The position numbers and the translations under genes were made by a program. The notes under the pieces are model-generated. The model was not told the origin of the DNA. It did not search any database and saw only the letters and a program-made list of their open reading frames with translations. From positions 744,001 through 808,000 of the forward strand of contig NZ_JAVIWQ010000002.1 in the NCBI RefSeq assembly GCF_034313965.1: 64,000 nt of DNA. The letters run 5' to 3'. This document shows positions 25,835 through 35,471 of this stretch, in pieces. Numbering within the stretch: the stretch's first letter is position 1; each line of letters begins with the position of its first letter. The DNA comes from Herbaspirillum sp. RTI4. GTDB taxonomy: Bacteria > Pseudomonadota > Gammaproteobacteria > Burkholderiales > Burkholderiaceae_D.

Positions 25835-26082
25835 GAGGCGGTCTCTGTCTTTCTGTTGTGGAGCTTCGCCAGACGGGTGGTCGCCGCCATGTTCGCTAGT
25901 GTCGGGATGGCGGCGACGTTTGCGCCGGGGAAGTTCTTATCGTTTTCGGTCGGTATGGCGCCGCCAGTCAGTATGCCACTGTCGCACGGGGGACGTATGC
26001 CGGCATCCGTGGGCGGTCGATGCGATAATGGACGCCGGCAATGATGCTTGCGCCGTCCTTCCTCTTTTCTTCCCCCGATTCC

Positions 26083-27237
26083 ATGACCCACGGTTCCCTC
26101 CCCGTACTACCGCTGCGGCAAGCCTATGCGCGCCGCAACGCCTTGTTGTTCTTGTTTTTCATGCTGGGCGTGATTTATGCCAGCTGGGCCGCCCGGATTC
26201 CGGCGATTCGCGACGCTCAGGGTCTGGATGCGGCAACCTTGTCGCTGGTGCTGCTGTGCAGCGGCATCGGCGCGGTCGCTTCGTTTCCGCTGGCGGCGTG
26301 GCTGGTGGCGCATGTCGGGGCGCGGCGCAGTGCCTGGTTTTTCGGACTGGCGCTGTTGCTCGGTTTGCCGGCGCTGGCATGGGCGCCCGGGCTGTCCTGG
26401 CTGATGGCGGCCGGGGTGTTGTATGGCGCGGCCAGCAGTTGCTTCGATGTGGCGATCAATGCGCTGGGTGCGGCGCTTGAAAAACAGGAGCAGCGATCGC
26501 TGATGTCGACCTTGCATGCCTGGTTTTGCGTCGGTAGCTTTAGCGGAGCTTTGATGGGAGGGGCGATTGCCGCGACCGGCTTGACGCCGGGCTGGCATTT
26601 CACACTGATCGCGCTGGTCTGCGTCTGGCCCTTGCGACTAGCCTGCCAGATCTTGCCGCAAGATCGTCCGCAGCACGATCCTTCACGGCGGATTTTTGCC
26701 GTACCGCACGGGCACTTAGTGGCGCTGGGCATTATCGCGTTTTGCGGTGCGGTGATCGAGGGCTCGACCGCCGACTGGAGCGGGGTCTATCTGAAAGATC
26801 ATTTGCAGGCCAGCGATGGCATGGCACCGCTGGCGTTTGCCGGATTCACCGGGATGATGCTGGTGGCGCGCTTGCTCGGCGACCGCTGGAAAGAAAGATT
26901 CGGTGCGCGCGCCGTTGTCGCGACCGGTGCATTCGTTGCCGCTATCGGCATCCTGATCGCTTCTGCTGCGCACTCGCTGCCGTTGGCGCTGGCCGGTTTT
27001 GCGCTGGCGGGCGCGGGTGCGGCGACAGTGTTTCCTTTCATTTACAGCGCCGCCGGACGGCACGGGCCGAGTGCGCTGGCAGGGGTCGCCACGCTCGGGT
27101 ATAGCGGCAATTTATTGGGGCCGCCGCTGTTTGGTGTGGTGGCACATACGTGGGGGATATCGATGGGATTCGTCTTTATTGCGGCATTGTGTGTGGCGGT
27201 GACGCTGGCCGCTAGTCGTGCGCGGTGGCTGGAATGA
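26083..27237 (+). CDS. MFS transporter (YbjJ-like)
   Basis: 384 residues from the chosen ATG (an in-frame ATG 14 codons upstream is possible; neither has a clear ribosome site). About 12 membrane segments. It begins RRNALLFLFFMLGVIYASWAARIPAIRD, as in the YbjJ group, and has the duplicated family motif VEGSTADWSGVYLKD-like (here IEGSTADWSGVYL). Substrate unknown. Its stop overlaps the start of the alpha/beta hydrolase gene (ATGA), so the two form an operon. Confidence 0.87.
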   Translation: MTHGSLPVLPLRQAYARRNALLFLFFMLGVIYASWAARIPAIRDAQGLDAATLSLVLLCSGIGAVASFPLAAWLVAHVGARRSAWFFGLALLLGLPALAWAPGLSWLMAAGVLYGAASSCFDVAINALGAALEKQEQRSLMSTLHAWFCVGSFSGALMGGAIAATGLTPGWHFTLIALVCVWPLRLACQILPQDRPQHDPSRRIFAVPHGHLVALGIIAFCGAVIEGSTADWSGVYLKDHLQASDGMAPLAFAGFTGMMLVARLLGDRWKERFGARAVVATGAFVAAIGILIASAAHSLPLALAGFALAGAGAATVFPFIYSAAGRHGPSALAGVATLGYSGNLLGPPLFGVVAHTWGISMGFVFIAALCVAVTLAASRARWLE

Positions 27238-27929
27238 CGCGCGATATCGTGTTGCTGCCGGGCTTCATGCTGACCGCCGGTTTGTGGGACGACATGCGGG
27301 ACGGTCTGGCGCGCTTAGGGCGTCTGCATTTTGGCGATATCGGGCAGGACGACACCATCGCCGCCATGGCTGCGCGGGTCTTGCAGCAGGCACCGCCGCA
27401 GTTTGTGCTGCTCGGATTTTCCATGGGCGGTTTCGTGGCGCAGGCGATGGCCTTGCAAGCGCCGGACAGAGTGCAGGGGCTGGCGCTGCTCAATACCTCG
27501 TCGCGGCCGCCGAGTGCGATGGAGTCTGCTGCCTTGCAGGAGCAAATCGCGTTAGCGAGCAGGTTGCCGTTCAAGGGGCTGACCTCACGCAAGCTGGCGT
27601 CGTCCCTGCATCCTGATCGGGCTGACGATAGGGTGTTGCTGGCGCGCTTGCAAGCGATGGCTTTGCACAACGGCAAAGATGTTTTCCTGCATCAGCTGGC
27701 AGCGCTGCGCGACGATAGCGTCGCCGCGCTGGAACAGATTGCCTGCCCGGCGCTGATTGTGGCGGCTAGGGAAGACCGTTTGCGGACGGTGGAAGAGTCC
27801 GAGGAAATGGCGCAGCGCATGCCGAAGGCCATGTTCAGGATACTGGAAGATAGCGGCCACATGACGCCCATGGAGCAGCCGCTGCGCTTGCAGATGCTGC
27901 TCGATGAATGGCTGGGTTTGGAGAGATAG
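27234..27929 (+). CDS. Alpha/beta-fold hydrolase
   Basis: 231 residues. Nucleophile elbow GFSMGG with S63, later AREDR (likely acid residue) and SGHMTPMEQP (catalytic His) near the C-terminus: a full Ser-Asp-His set. No signal peptide. The start is the ATG overlapping the MFS stop by 4 nt; a GTG three codons earlier is less likely. Substrate unknown; coupling to an MFS gene suggests both handle the same small molecule, an inference. Confidence 0.88.
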   Translation: MTRDIVLLPGFMLTAGLWDDMRDGLARLGRLHFGDIGQDDTIAAMAARVLQQAPPQFVLLGFSMGGFVAQAMALQAPDRVQGLALLNTSSRPPSAMESAALQEQIALASRLPFKGLTSRKLASSLHPDRADDRVLLARLQAMALHNGKDVFLHQLAALRDDSVAALEQIACPALIVAAREDRLRTVEESEEMAQRMPKAMFRILEDSGHMTPMEQPLRLQMLLDEWLGLER

Positions 27930-27964
27930 CGCGGCAGATAATTTCTGGCGAACGTCGTTAAGTT

Positions 27965-27974
27965 GGGGGGGGGG
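27965..27974 (+). repeat. Homopolymeric G10 tract
   Basis: Ten consecutive G residues in the intergenic stretch after the alpha/beta hydrolase gene. Such tracts are prone to slippage. It lies in no gene I support and 35 bp past the hydrolase stop. Confidence 0.95.
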
Positions 27975-28132
27975 CTTGCTGGCGGGCTGTCTGCATCAGC
28001 AGGCCAAATCAGCGCGGCAGACTATCCCGGTTTATCGGGGGGATGAGTTCGTCGCGCTGAAAGGACAGGGCGCTGTGTGGTGGGTAGGCATGCGGGGCTG
28101 CCCGGGGAAGTTGCCGTGCGGGCATGAAGATG

Positions 28133-28480
28133 TCAGCGCTTGTATTCTCGCCGCTCTGCTGCCTGTGGCGATGTTTGCTCTGCGCGTTTTTCGCGCTGCC
28201 GGTTGAGTTCGTCCAGATCACCGTTGCTGCGCAAAGCGGTATCAGTCTGACCTTCGGCATTGTCCCGAAATACATGCTGCATACCGTCACGCGATGTGGC
28301 GCGGGTCGGGCTTTGGGTGGGATTCTTTTGGGCCTGATTCCTTTGGGTCTGACTCTTGTATGAGGTATCGTCTTCGTGGGGCAGGAAGGGCTCAATCGCT
28401 TCGATTGATTCATATGGCTTGTCGATGGGAGTGCGTTTGACATACCGGTCTTTGCGGGTGCGGAGAAAGCTGCTGGCCAT
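28133..28480 (-). CDS. Hypothetical hydrophilic protein
   Basis: 115 residues from the ATG preceded by GGAG at 7 nt. Highly charged and low in hydrophobic residues: MASSFLRTRKDRYVKRTPIDKP at the start, then Gln/Asn/Arg/Thr-rich text (SQTQRNQAQKNPTQSPT) and a basic end. No domain recognised; likely disordered. The good ribosome site and the start conserved in style support a real gene, but codon signal is weak and it may be spurious. Confidence 0.45.
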   Translation of the reverse strand: MASSFLRTRKDRYVKRTPIDKPYESIEAIEPFLPHEDDTSYKSQTQRNQAQKNPTQSPTRATSRDGMQHVFRDNAEGQTDTALRSNGDLDELNRQREKRAEQTSPQAAERREYKR

Positions 28481-28624
28481 GAGGTACTCCAAGGGGATAA
28501 TCGCAGTACGACACCTCGCCTGGATGATAAGTGCCGGGGTTTGGCACTCTTCACGGAAATTACAGACTTGTCTGTGTCGGAGCGGTCGATCAATGTGCTT
28601 TGACCCCGCTCCGGCTTGAACTAT

Positions 28625-29587
28625 TTACAACATCAGACGCGCTCTTGCCGCACGATATTCAGTTTCCAGCCGATCAACCACTTCGGCAACCGAGGGGGCG
28701 TCATCCATCAGGCCGACGCCTTGCCCTGCACCCCAGATATCGCGCCAGGCCTTGGCCGCTCTGTCGCTGCCAAAATTCATATGTGTTTTATCTGCTTGCG
28801 GCAGATTGTCGGGGTCGAGGCCGGCGCTGATGATCGATTGCCTCAGATAGTTGCCGTGGATGCCGGTAAATAAATTGGTATTGACGATATCGGCGGCCGT
28901 GGCGGCAATCACGGCATCGCGGTAAGCATCGGTGACATTGGCTTCGCGTGTGGCTAACCAGCGCGAACCGATATACGCCAGATCGGCACCGGCGGCTTGC
29001 GCGGCCAGGATGGCGTCGCCGCTGGCGATCGCGCCCGACAAGATCACCAGTCCCTGATAAAAACGGCGCACTTCGCCTATCAGCGCAAAGGGCGACAGCG
29101 TACCGGCATGGCCGCCCGCACCGGCGGCGACCAGAATCAGACCATCGACCCCCGCTTCCAGCGCCTTGTGCGCATGGCGTATCGAAATGACATCGTGCAG
29201 CACAATCCCGCCGTAGGAGTGAATCGCCGCCAGCATCTCGGCCGGTGGCGCGCGCAGGCTGGAGATGATGATGGGAATTTGATGCCGCACGCACACTTCG
29301 ACGTCATGTGCCAGACGGTCGTTGGACTGATGCACGATCTGATTGACGGCAATGGGGCCTATCGTGGCAGTCGGGTGTGCGGCACGATGCGCTGCCAGCT
29401 CCTCTTTCAATTGCGTCAGCCAGACGTCGAGCAGCTCGGCGGGACGGGCATTGAGTGCCGGGAACGAGCCGACGATGCCCGCCTTGCACTGTGCTGCGAC
29501 CAGTTGCGGTCCGCTGGCGATGAACATGGGCGAGGCAATGACGGGCAGACGCAGGTTTCGCAGAGTTTCGGGCAGGAGCTGGGACAT
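28625..29587 (-). CDS. Nitronate monooxygenase family flavoprotein
   Basis: 320 residues, FMN TIM-barrel of the 2-nitropropane dioxygenase / NMO family. Seen: LRLPVIASPMFIASGP at the N-terminus, VAAGAGGHAGTLSPFALIGEVR (phosphate-binding glycine-rich loop) and SGAIASGDAILAAQAAGADLAYIGSRW. Such enzymes oxidise alkyl nitronates; some members have other roles, so the substrate is not certain. Monocistronic by context. Confidence 0.88.
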   Translation of the reverse strand: MSQLLPETLRNLRLPVIASPMFIASGPQLVAAQCKAGIVGSFPALNARPAELLDVWLTQLKEELAAHRAAHPTATIGPIAVNQIVHQSNDRLAHDVEVCVRHQIPIIISSLRAPPAEMLAAIHSYGGIVLHDVISIRHAHKALEAGVDGLILVAAGAGGHAGTLSPFALIGEVRRFYQGLVILSGAIASGDAILAAQAAGADLAYIGSRWLATREANVTDAYRDAVIAATAADIVNTNLFTGIHGNYLRQSIISAGLDPDNLPQADKTHMNFGSDRAAKAWRDIWGAGQGVGLMDDAPSVAEVVDRLETEYRAARARLML

Positions 29588-29762
29588 GGGGCGTTCTCGC
29601 TGTTAAGGGGGTAAAGACTCGAAAGTATAAGGGAAAAAATATTACGGTCGTGCTTTTAATTGCCAATGACTATTTCAGGTCTGCGAAGGGCGGGCATCTT
29701 GCGCATTAAATTAATGATCAAGACATCGCTGAGATTGCGCCGCGCATTCGCTTAAGCAGCGC

Positions 29763-30707
29763 CTAGCCGGCGTTGCAAAGAAGGCCATTACTGATACTGG
29801 CTGCGCCGGATTTCAGCAGTTGCGCCACGACCCATTCCGCCAGTTCCTGTTCGGAAAGATGCAGATAGCGGCGATTCGCATCGCCGATGAGGCGGATGCC
29901 GCCCAGTACCGCCGGCAGCGTTGCCAGCGGGATAGCCTGACGTTCCAGCAAGAGAAATTTGAGCAGTACCTTGACCGCATATTGCGCATTGCGCAGCGGA
30001 TCGGCGGCGAGATAAGTCAGCCGCGAAAAAGCGCGTTCGAGCGCGGCATCGACATCCTCGAACAAAGCGCCATGCCCGGGAATGACCAGTCGTACATTGA
30101 GCCCGGCGATCAGTTCCAGTGTGGCGTGCGCGGCATCGAAGCCGGGTTCGCCTTCCAGCTCGGAAAAGATTACACCGAAGCCGTTGTGCCAGAGCGCGTC
30201 GGCAGAAATCAGAATAGCCTCCTGCTCGCAATAGAACATCAGCGAGTGCGGGTCGTGGCCGGGCGAACCCAGCAGCAGCCAGTCCAGCCCGCCTAATTGC
30301 ACCGTGGCGCCGGCCTGCAAGGCCCCATCGACCGTGAAGCGCGGGCATTGCTGTCCGGTGGCGGCGAAGCTGAGCGCGCCTTCGTCCCAACTGCGCACCC
30401 GCTCTGTTTCGGGCAGGGGGATGCTGGTATGGCAGCCGTAGGCGGCTTGCAGCGCGGCGTTGCCGCCGCAGTGGTCGGAATGCAGGTGGGTGTTGAGCAG
30501 TCGCCGTAAGGGCCGCTCTTGCAGCGTGTGCTGCACCAGCGCTAGCGTCTGCGGTGCGTGCGCGACATAGCCGCTGTCGACCAGCGCCGTGTCGTCGTGG
30601 TCGATCAACAGGATGTTGTTCGACGATAGCCAGCCGCGCTCAAAAACATGCATGCCTGCCGGGAGTCGGAACGGGTTGGCTTGGTTGTGCTGCTTATGTT
30701 GAGTCAT
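29763..30707 (-). CDS. Metallo-beta-lactamase-fold hydrolase
   Basis: 314 residues from the ATG that overlaps the upstream stop by 4 nt. Metal ligands: H74, H76, D78, H79 (THLHSDHCGG), then GSPGHDPHS, DALWHNGF and IPGHG, a full dinuclear-site pattern of the glyoxalase II / MBL superfamily. The C-terminal 90 residues are helical. Substrate unknown. Third gene of a tight minus-strand run (isomerase-like, YchJ, MBL). Confidence 0.88.
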   Translation of the reverse strand: MTQHKQHNQANPFRLPAGMHVFERGWLSSNNILLIDHDDTALVDSGYVAHAPQTLALVQHTLQERPLRRLLNTHLHSDHCGGNAALQAAYGCHTSIPLPETERVRSWDEGALSFAATGQQCPRFTVDGALQAGATVQLGGLDWLLLGSPGHDPHSLMFYCEQEAILISADALWHNGFGVIFSELEGEPGFDAAHATLELIAGLNVRLVIPGHGALFEDVDAALERAFSRLTYLAADPLRNAQYAVKVLLKFLLLERQAIPLATLPAVLGGIRLIGDANRRYLHLSEQELAEWVVAQLLKSGAASISNGLLCNAG

Positions 30708-31129
30708 GCTCCGGGAAAACTGCCGTCGAGGTAGTACCAACGGGCGCGTCCGGAGGCATCCGGCTGGCGCACAAAACGGCTGATTTCATGCAGTCGCTGG
30801 GCCTTGCCGCCGACCTTGAAGCGGGCGATGAATTCGACCGTTGCCTCATCGCCGTTGTCCGGCTGCGCATGGGCGCGGATGTCCAGCCCGATCCACTTGA
30901 CATCGTTTTCGCCGGTCAGGGGCTCATCCGGCAGTGTGTCGGGATGCCAGGTAGCGCGCAGCCAGGCTTCGTCGCAGCGGATATAGGCGGTGTAGCGCGA
31001 GCGCATCAGTTCGACTGCGGTGTCCGGCAAGGCTGCGCCGTCGAGAAAGCGGCCGCAGCAAGTCGCATAGCTGGCACCGCCGCAGGGGCAGGGCATTTTT
31101 GCCGCAGAGGAGGAGGGTGAGCGCGCCAT
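30704..31129 (-). CDS. YchJ family (UPF0225) protein
   Basis: 141 residues. Cys-rich N-terminus (CPCGG...YATCCGRF, residues 14-28) likely binding zinc, then LMRSRYTAYIRCDEAWLRATWHP and RLHEISRFVRQ, all typical of YchJ proteins (SnoaL/NTF2-like fold). Role unknown. Its ATG directly abuts the stop of the gene upstream and its TGA overlaps the next ATG. Confidence 0.88.
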   Translation of the reverse strand: MARSPSSSAAKMPCPCGGASYATCCGRFLDGAALPDTAVELMRSRYTAYIRCDEAWLRATWHPDTLPDEPLTGENDVKWIGLDIRAHAQPDNGDEATVEFIARFKVGGKAQRLHEISRFVRQPDASGRARWYYLDGSFPGA

Positions 31130-31735
31130 TCAGATACTGCCGTTTTTCAGGAAGGCGGCTAATTGCTCGAAGCGATCCAGTCCCCAGAAGGCTTCGCCAT
31201 CGACAATCACAAAGGGCGCGCCAAAGACGCCGCGTTCCAGTGCGGCTTCTATGGAGGCTTTCAAGGCATTCTTGATTTCGTCTTGTGCGAGGGCGGCTTC
31301 CAGTTGCGGGCGATCAGCACCGTTTGCAGCGGCGATGTCGAGGATGAGGGGCAGGCTGCCGATATCCTGATTGTCGTAAAAATAAGCGTGGTAAACCGCC
31401 AGCGCAAATTGGGTAGCGACGGCCTTGCCCAGGTGTTGTTTGATCCACAGCATGGCGCGAGCAGCGATCTGGGTGCTGACCGGGAACGTGTCCGGCATGC
31501 GGAAAGGGATGCCGTGGAAACGCGCGCTGCGTTGCATGTCATGCAGTGAGTACGGGCCTTTCAGTGGGACGGACACCAGCGACGCGGTGCCGATGTTCTT
31601 GAAGATCGCGCCGAGCAGGAGCGGATGCCATTCGACTTCCCGGCCAGCGGCGGCGGCCAAGGCTTCAATTTTGGTGGCGCCGAAATAGCCGTAGGGGGAG
31701 CTGAAATCAAAATAAAAATCGAGGGCGGTGGACAT
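31130..31735 (-). CDS. 2-hydroxychromene-2-carboxylate isomerase-like (DsbA/GST-kappa family)
   Basis: 201 residues. The thioredoxin-fold start DFYFDFSSPYGYFGATKIEALA carries the Ser (12/13) used to bind glutathione in GST-kappa and HCCA isomerases instead of a CxxC. Later GVFGAPFVIVDGEAFWGLDR is diagnostic. The enzyme acts in naphthalene breakdown in some bacteria, but paralogues are common where no such pathway exists, and no aromatic genes are nearby. Confidence 0.9.
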   Translation of the reverse strand: MSTALDFYFDFSSPYGYFGATKIEALAAAAGREVEWHPLLLGAIFKNIGTASLVSVPLKGPYSLHDMQRSARFHGIPFRMPDTFPVSTQIAARAMLWIKQHLGKAVATQFALAVYHAYFYDNQDIGSLPLILDIAAANGADRPQLEAALAQDEIKNALKASIEAALERGVFGAPFVIVDGEAFWGLDRFEQLAAFLKNGSI

Positions 31736-31791
31736 CGCTATTTCCTTGGTGGAGAGGCTTGAGGGGCAGATCCCGGCGTATCAGGCTTGCG

Positions 31792-33576
31792 CTAAGTAGT
31801 GACTAAAAAGTGGCTAAGGTGGCTGAAACGGATTTCTTGCGGATAAGGAAAGACATCGTACAGGTGACCTTCGGCAATCCGTTGCTGATGCTGCTGCCAG
31901 TAGGCGGCGCTGAGCAGATCGGCATGGTATTGGAGGAACAGGCGTTTGATGTCCGGGTTACCGAGCAGGAACGCGCCGAACTGCTCAGGGAATACATCGT
32001 TGCGGGCGATCGGGTACCAGGGTTCGGCGGCCATTTCGTCTTCTTCGTTGCGTGGCGTCGGAATGGTGCGGAAGCGGCAATCGGTCAGGTATTCGATTTC
32101 ATCGTAATCGTAAAACACGACGCGGCCCTGCCGTGTAACGCCGAAGTTCTTGTAGAGCATGTCGCCGGGGAAGATGTTGGCCGCGATCAGTTCCTTGATG
32201 GCATTGCCGTATTCGATGATGCCGTGTTCCAGTTGCGCCAAGTTGCCGCTTTGTCCGGCCTCGGCCAGATACAGGTTGAGTGGCGTCATGCGGCGTTCGA
32301 TGTACAGGTGGCGAATGATGATCTGATCGCCTTCTTCTTCGATCATGGACGGCGCGGCGCGCTGGAGTTCGCTCAGCAAGTCGTCCGGGAAGCGGGCGCG
32401 GGGAAAAGCGACGCTGGAATATTCCAGGGTATCGGCCATGCGGCCGACGCGGTCGTGGTATTTGACCAGCAGGTATTTTTCGCGCACCAGCGCCTGGGTG
32501 GTTTCCTTCGGCGGGGCGAAATGGTCGCGGATGACCTTGAATACATAGGGAAACGAGGGCAGCGCGAACACCACCATCACCATGCCGCGAATGCCGGGGG
32601 CGATATCGAAACGGTCGGAGGAATGATGCAGATGGCGTAAAAAGTCGCGGTAGAACAGCGCCTTGCCCAGTTTTTGCAGGCCGAGAAGGGTGTAAATCTC
32701 GCTGCGCGGTTTGCCCGGCAGCAGGGTGCGCAGGAATTGCACCGTGGCCGACGGCACTTCCATATCGACCATGAAATATGCGCGGGTAAAAGAAAACAGC
32801 AGCGAGAGCATGGCGGTGTCGGTCAGTACGGCGTCGATGAACAGTTCGCCCTGACGGTTGTGCAAAATCGGCAGTACGAAGGGGTATTCGCGGCCATCGT
32901 TGATGATCTTGCCGACCAGATAGGCCCCTTTGTTGCGATAGAACAGGCTCGACAACACCTGAATCTGGAAGTCGACTTTGAATTCCTGGCCCAGCAAGCT
33001 GTGCAGCCGCTGTTCGACATGGCCGACGTCGTGCTCCAGATCGGCGAACGGACAGTGCAACTGAAAATTGGTGAGGATGCGTGTGAGCGTGTAGTGCAGG
33101 CCGTCTGTCGCCGGGTAATAGGCGCGGTAGAACGGCGTCGGTTCGTCGCCGTCCAGATACTCGGTGGACACCGCGGGTCGGACGAAGATGAAATCGTTAT
33201 TGAAGTAGGTACGGTGCAGCAGTTTGCAGCAGACCGAATTGAAGAAGGTTTCCGCCAGTTCCGGTTGCTTGTGTTCAATCAGCAGACCGATGTAATGCAG
33301 TTTGACTTCGCGCCAGACCTCGTCGCTGAGATCGACCGGTTCGTATTCGTCTTCCAGCGTTTGCACGCATTCCGCGACGCGCTGGTCGTAAAAGGCAATC
33401 CGGGCGCGGGCAGCGGCTTGGGCGGTGGGCCAGTCGCAGGTTTCAAAATAGCCTTGCGCCGCCTGACTGGCCGCGCGGAACAGGCGGTAATGCTTGTCGA
33501 ACCCGTCCAGGATCGTGCGCGCCGTGTCGAACGCGATTTGCGACGATAGCAGTTTGGGGAAGGCGGTGGCGGGCAT
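31792..33576 (-). CDS. aceK: Isocitrate dehydrogenase kinase/phosphatase
   Basis: 594 residues, full length. AceK phosphorylates isocitrate dehydrogenase to send carbon through the glyoxylate bypass on acetate or fatty acids, and reverses this. Seen: [13 protein letters not shown] (ATP-binding loop region), [29 protein letters not shown] and [27 protein letters not shown] with the catalytic and metal-binding acids. It follows liuA by 30 nt in the same direction, so leucine breakdown (yielding acetyl-CoA) and this switch may be co-transcribed. No aceA/aceB in the window. Confidence 0.97.
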   Translation of the reverse strand: MPATAFPKLLSSQIAFDTARTILDGFDKHYRLFRAASQAAQGYFETCDWPTAQAAARARIAFYDQRVAECVQTLEDEYEPVDLSDEVWREVKLHYIGLLIEHKQPELAETFFNSVCCKLLHRTYFNNDFIFVRPAVSTEYLDGDEPTPFYRAYYPATDGLHYTLTRILTNFQLHCPFADLEHDVGHVEQRLHSLLGQEFKVDFQIQVLSSLFYRNKGAYLVGKIINDGREYPFVLPILHNRQGELFIDAVLTDTAMLSLLFSFTRAYFMVDMEVPSATVQFLRTLLPGKPRSEIYTLLGLQKLGKALFYRDFLRHLHHSSDRFDIAPGIRGMVMVVFALPSFPYVFKVIRDHFAPPKETTQALVREKYLLVKYHDRVGRMADTLEYSSVAFPRARFPDDLLSELQRAAPSMIEEEGDQIIIRHLYIERRMTPLNLYLAEAGQSGNLAQLEHGIIEYGNAIKELIAANIFPGDMLYKNFGVTRQGRVVFYDYDEIEYLTDCRFRTIPTPRNEEDEMAAEPWYPIARNDVFPEQFGAFLLGNPDIKRLFLQYHADLLSAAYWQQHQQRIAEGHLYDVFPYPQEIRFSHLSHFLVTT

Positions 33577-33606
33577 GGCGCTGGTCGGGGGCGGGATGGT
33601 GTGGGC

Positions 33607-34791
33607 TTAGCAGGTTTCGGCGAACAGTTCGCGGCCGATCAGCATGCGACGGATTTCACTGGTGCCGGCACCGATTTCGTAGAGCTTGGCGTCGCGCCAC
33701 AAGCGGCCCACGGCGTATTCATTGATGTAGCCGTTGCCGCCCAGCGCCTGAATGGCTTCGCCCGCCATCCAGGTCGCTTTTTCGGCGGCGTACAGAATGG
33801 CACCGGCGGCGTCCTTGCGCAGGGCGCGTGCGGCACCGGGGGCGGTGGCGCGTTCACAGGCCTGACCGACCGCGTAAACATAGGATTTGCAGGCCATCAT
33901 GGTCGAATACATGTCGGCGATTTTTCCTTGCATCAGCTGGAATTCACCGATGGCCTGACCGAATTGCTTGCGCTCGTGCAGGTAGGGCACGACGACATCC
34001 ATGCAGGCCTGCATGATGCCCAGCGGGCCGCCGGCCAGCACGGCGCGTTCGAAATCGAGTCCTGACATCAGAACTTTGACGCCTTCGCCAATGCCGCCCA
34101 GGATGTTTTCCGCCGGAACTTCGCAATCGCGGAACACCAGTTCGCCGGTATGCGAGCCGCGCATGCCGAGTTTGTCGAGTTTTTGCGCCACGCTGAAGCC
34201 GGGGAAATTCTTTTCCACCAGGAAGGCGGTGATGCCGCGTGCGCCGGCGGCGAGGTCGGTCTTGGCATAGACCACCATCACATCGGCGTCGGGGCCGTTG
34301 GTGATCCACATTTTGCTGCCGTTGAGGACGTAGCGATCGCCCTTGAGGTCGGCCCGCAGTTTCATGCTGACGACGTCGGAGCCGGCATTCGGTTCCGACA
34401 TGGCCAGCGCGCCGATGAAGTCGCCGCTGATCAGCTTGGGCAGGTAGCGCTGTTTTTGCGCGGCATTGCCGTTGCGCTGAATCTGGTTGACGCACAGGTT
34501 GGAGTGCGCGCCGTAGGAGAGGCCGACCGAGGCGGAGGCGCGGGAGATTTCTTCCAGCGCGACGATATGCGCCAGATAACCCATGCCGGCACCGCCGTAC
34601 TCTTCGTCTGCGGTGATGCCCAGTACGCCCAGATCGCCCATTTTTTTCCACAGGTCCATAGGGAACTGGTCGTTGCGGTCGATTTCCGCTGCGCGGGGGG
34701 CGATTTCTGTCTGGGCGAATTGCGCGATGCTGGCGCGCAGGGCGGCGATATCTTCGCCGTGGTCAAAGGTCATGCCGGGTAAGTGGATCAT
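33607..34791 (-). CDS. liuA: Isovaleryl-CoA dehydrogenase
   Basis: 394 residues. FAD acyl-CoA dehydrogenase that turns isovaleryl-CoA into 3-methylcrotonyl-CoA in leucine degradation. Seen: [42 protein letters not shown], the catalytic base E248 ([13 protein letters not shown], the position used in isovaleryl-CoA dehydrogenases) and [19 protein letters not shown] at the end. I choose the ATG at 34791 with GGAG 7 nt before. A LiuR-type palindrome lies 90 bp upstream. The other liu genes are not next to it. Confidence 0.95.
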   Translation of the reverse strand: MIHLPGMTFDHGEDIAALRASIAQFAQTEIAPRAAEIDRNDQFPMDLWKKMGDLGVLGITADEEYGGAGMGYLAHIVALEEISRASASVGLSYGAHSNLCVNQIQRNGNAAQKQRYLPKLISGDFIGALAMSEPNAGSDVVSMKLRADLKGDRYVLNGSKMWITNGPDADVMVVYAKTDLAAGARGITAFLVEKNFPGFSVAQKLDKLGMRGSHTGELVFRDCEVPAENILGGIGEGVKVLMSGLDFERAVLAGGPLGIMQACMDVVVPYLHERKQFGQAIGEFQLMQGKIADMYSTMMACKSYVYAVGQACERATAPGAARALRKDAAGAILYAAEKATWMAGEAIQALGGNGYINEYAVGRLWRDAKLYEIGAGTSEIRRMLIGRELFAETC

Positions 34792-34881
34792 CTGCGGTCT
34801 CCGAAGGGGAAGCGGGGCGACTCTGTGCTGGCGTCGCTTGGTATGGGTGGAGTGGGGATCATACGACACATTCGCCGTTGG

Positions 34882-34897
34882 TTGACGTTAACGTCAA
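34882..34897. promoter_or_regulatory. Probable LiuR operator upstream of liuA
   Basis: TTGACGTTAACGTCAA, a perfect 16-base palindrome in the gap between liuR and liuA. The same core recurs in front of liuR. MerR-family LiuR regulators bind such palindromes before leucine/isovalerate genes. Confidence 0.75.
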
Positions 34898-34937
34898 TTG
34901 GACTTGCGCAAAAGTCCTGGTCAAAAGGGCCTGGTAA

Positions 34938-35342
34938 TCAAGCGGTCGGCTCCTGCGGCAGACCCCGGGCGCTGAGCAATTCCCGGCATTGCGCTTCATG
35001 GCCGCTGATTTCATCCAGCGTCAGATCGAGGTCTTCGCGTTGCTGTTCGAGTTTTTGCCTATGCTCGGCCAGTACCAGCAGAAATTGCTGCAGCTGGACG
35101 GTGGAGTCTTTCGGTGAGTCGTACATGTCGACCAGGGTCTTGATTTCCGAAAGCGATAATCCCAGCCGCTTGCCGCGCAAAGTCAGTTTGAGCCGGGTGC
35201 GCTCGCGGGCGGGATAGACGCGGTTGCGGCCGCCTGCGCCTTCGCGTTTCGGACTGAGCAGTCCCTGATCTTCATAGAAGCGGATGGCGCGCGGCGTGAT
35301 GTCGAATTCTTGCGCCAGCTCGGTGATGGTGTAGGTGGGCAT
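34938..35342 (-). CDS. liuR: MerR-family regulator of leucine degradation LiuR
   Basis: 134 residues. Winged helix-turn-helix at the N-terminus (YTITELAQEFDITPRAIRFYEDQGLL), then an extended dimerisation coiled coil (LVLAEHRQKLEQQREDLDLTLDEI). No metal-binding Cys set, so it is a small-molecule (acyl-CoA) sensor and not a metal sensor. Position next to the isovaleryl-CoA dehydrogenase gene and twin palindromes supports LiuR. A palindrome 36 bp before its start suggests autoregulation. Confidence 0.9.
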   Translation of the reverse strand: MPTYTITELAQEFDITPRAIRFYEDQGLLSPKREGAGGRNRVYPARERTRLKLTLRGKRLGLSLSEIKTLVDMYDSPKDSTVQLQQFLLVLAEHRQKLEQQREDLDLTLDEISGHEAQCRELLSARGLPQEPTA

Positions 35343-35377
35343 AGGTGTGTCTCAGGAAATGTCCGAAGGTGGTAAGC

Positions 35378-35391
35378 TGACGTTAACGTCA
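35378..35391. promoter_or_regulatory. Probable LiuR operator in the liuR / MBL divergent gap
   Basis: TGACGTTAACGTCA, a perfect 14-base palindrome with the same core as the site before liuA. It stands 36 bp before liuR and 80 bp before the divergent MBL-fold gene, so it could control both. Confidence 0.72.
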
Positions 35392-35471
35392 AGTCTCCGC
35401 AGTATATTCCAGCGCAAGGTCAAGCAGTCGGCGCTATTCCCTTCATTGCAAAATTTCCCCCGGGCGGTCTT

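Noticed and set aside
27904..28206. 100-codon plus-strand frame containing the G10 tract
   Set aside because: It begins inside the alpha/beta hydrolase gene and its sequence looks random; phase variation of a protein here is not supported.
28009..28593. 194-codon minus-strand frame overlapping the hypothetical gene at 28133-28480
   Set aside because: It lacks a ribosome site and has Pro/Ser/Arg-rich composition of an out-of-frame reading; the shorter frame with GGAG before its ATG is preferred.
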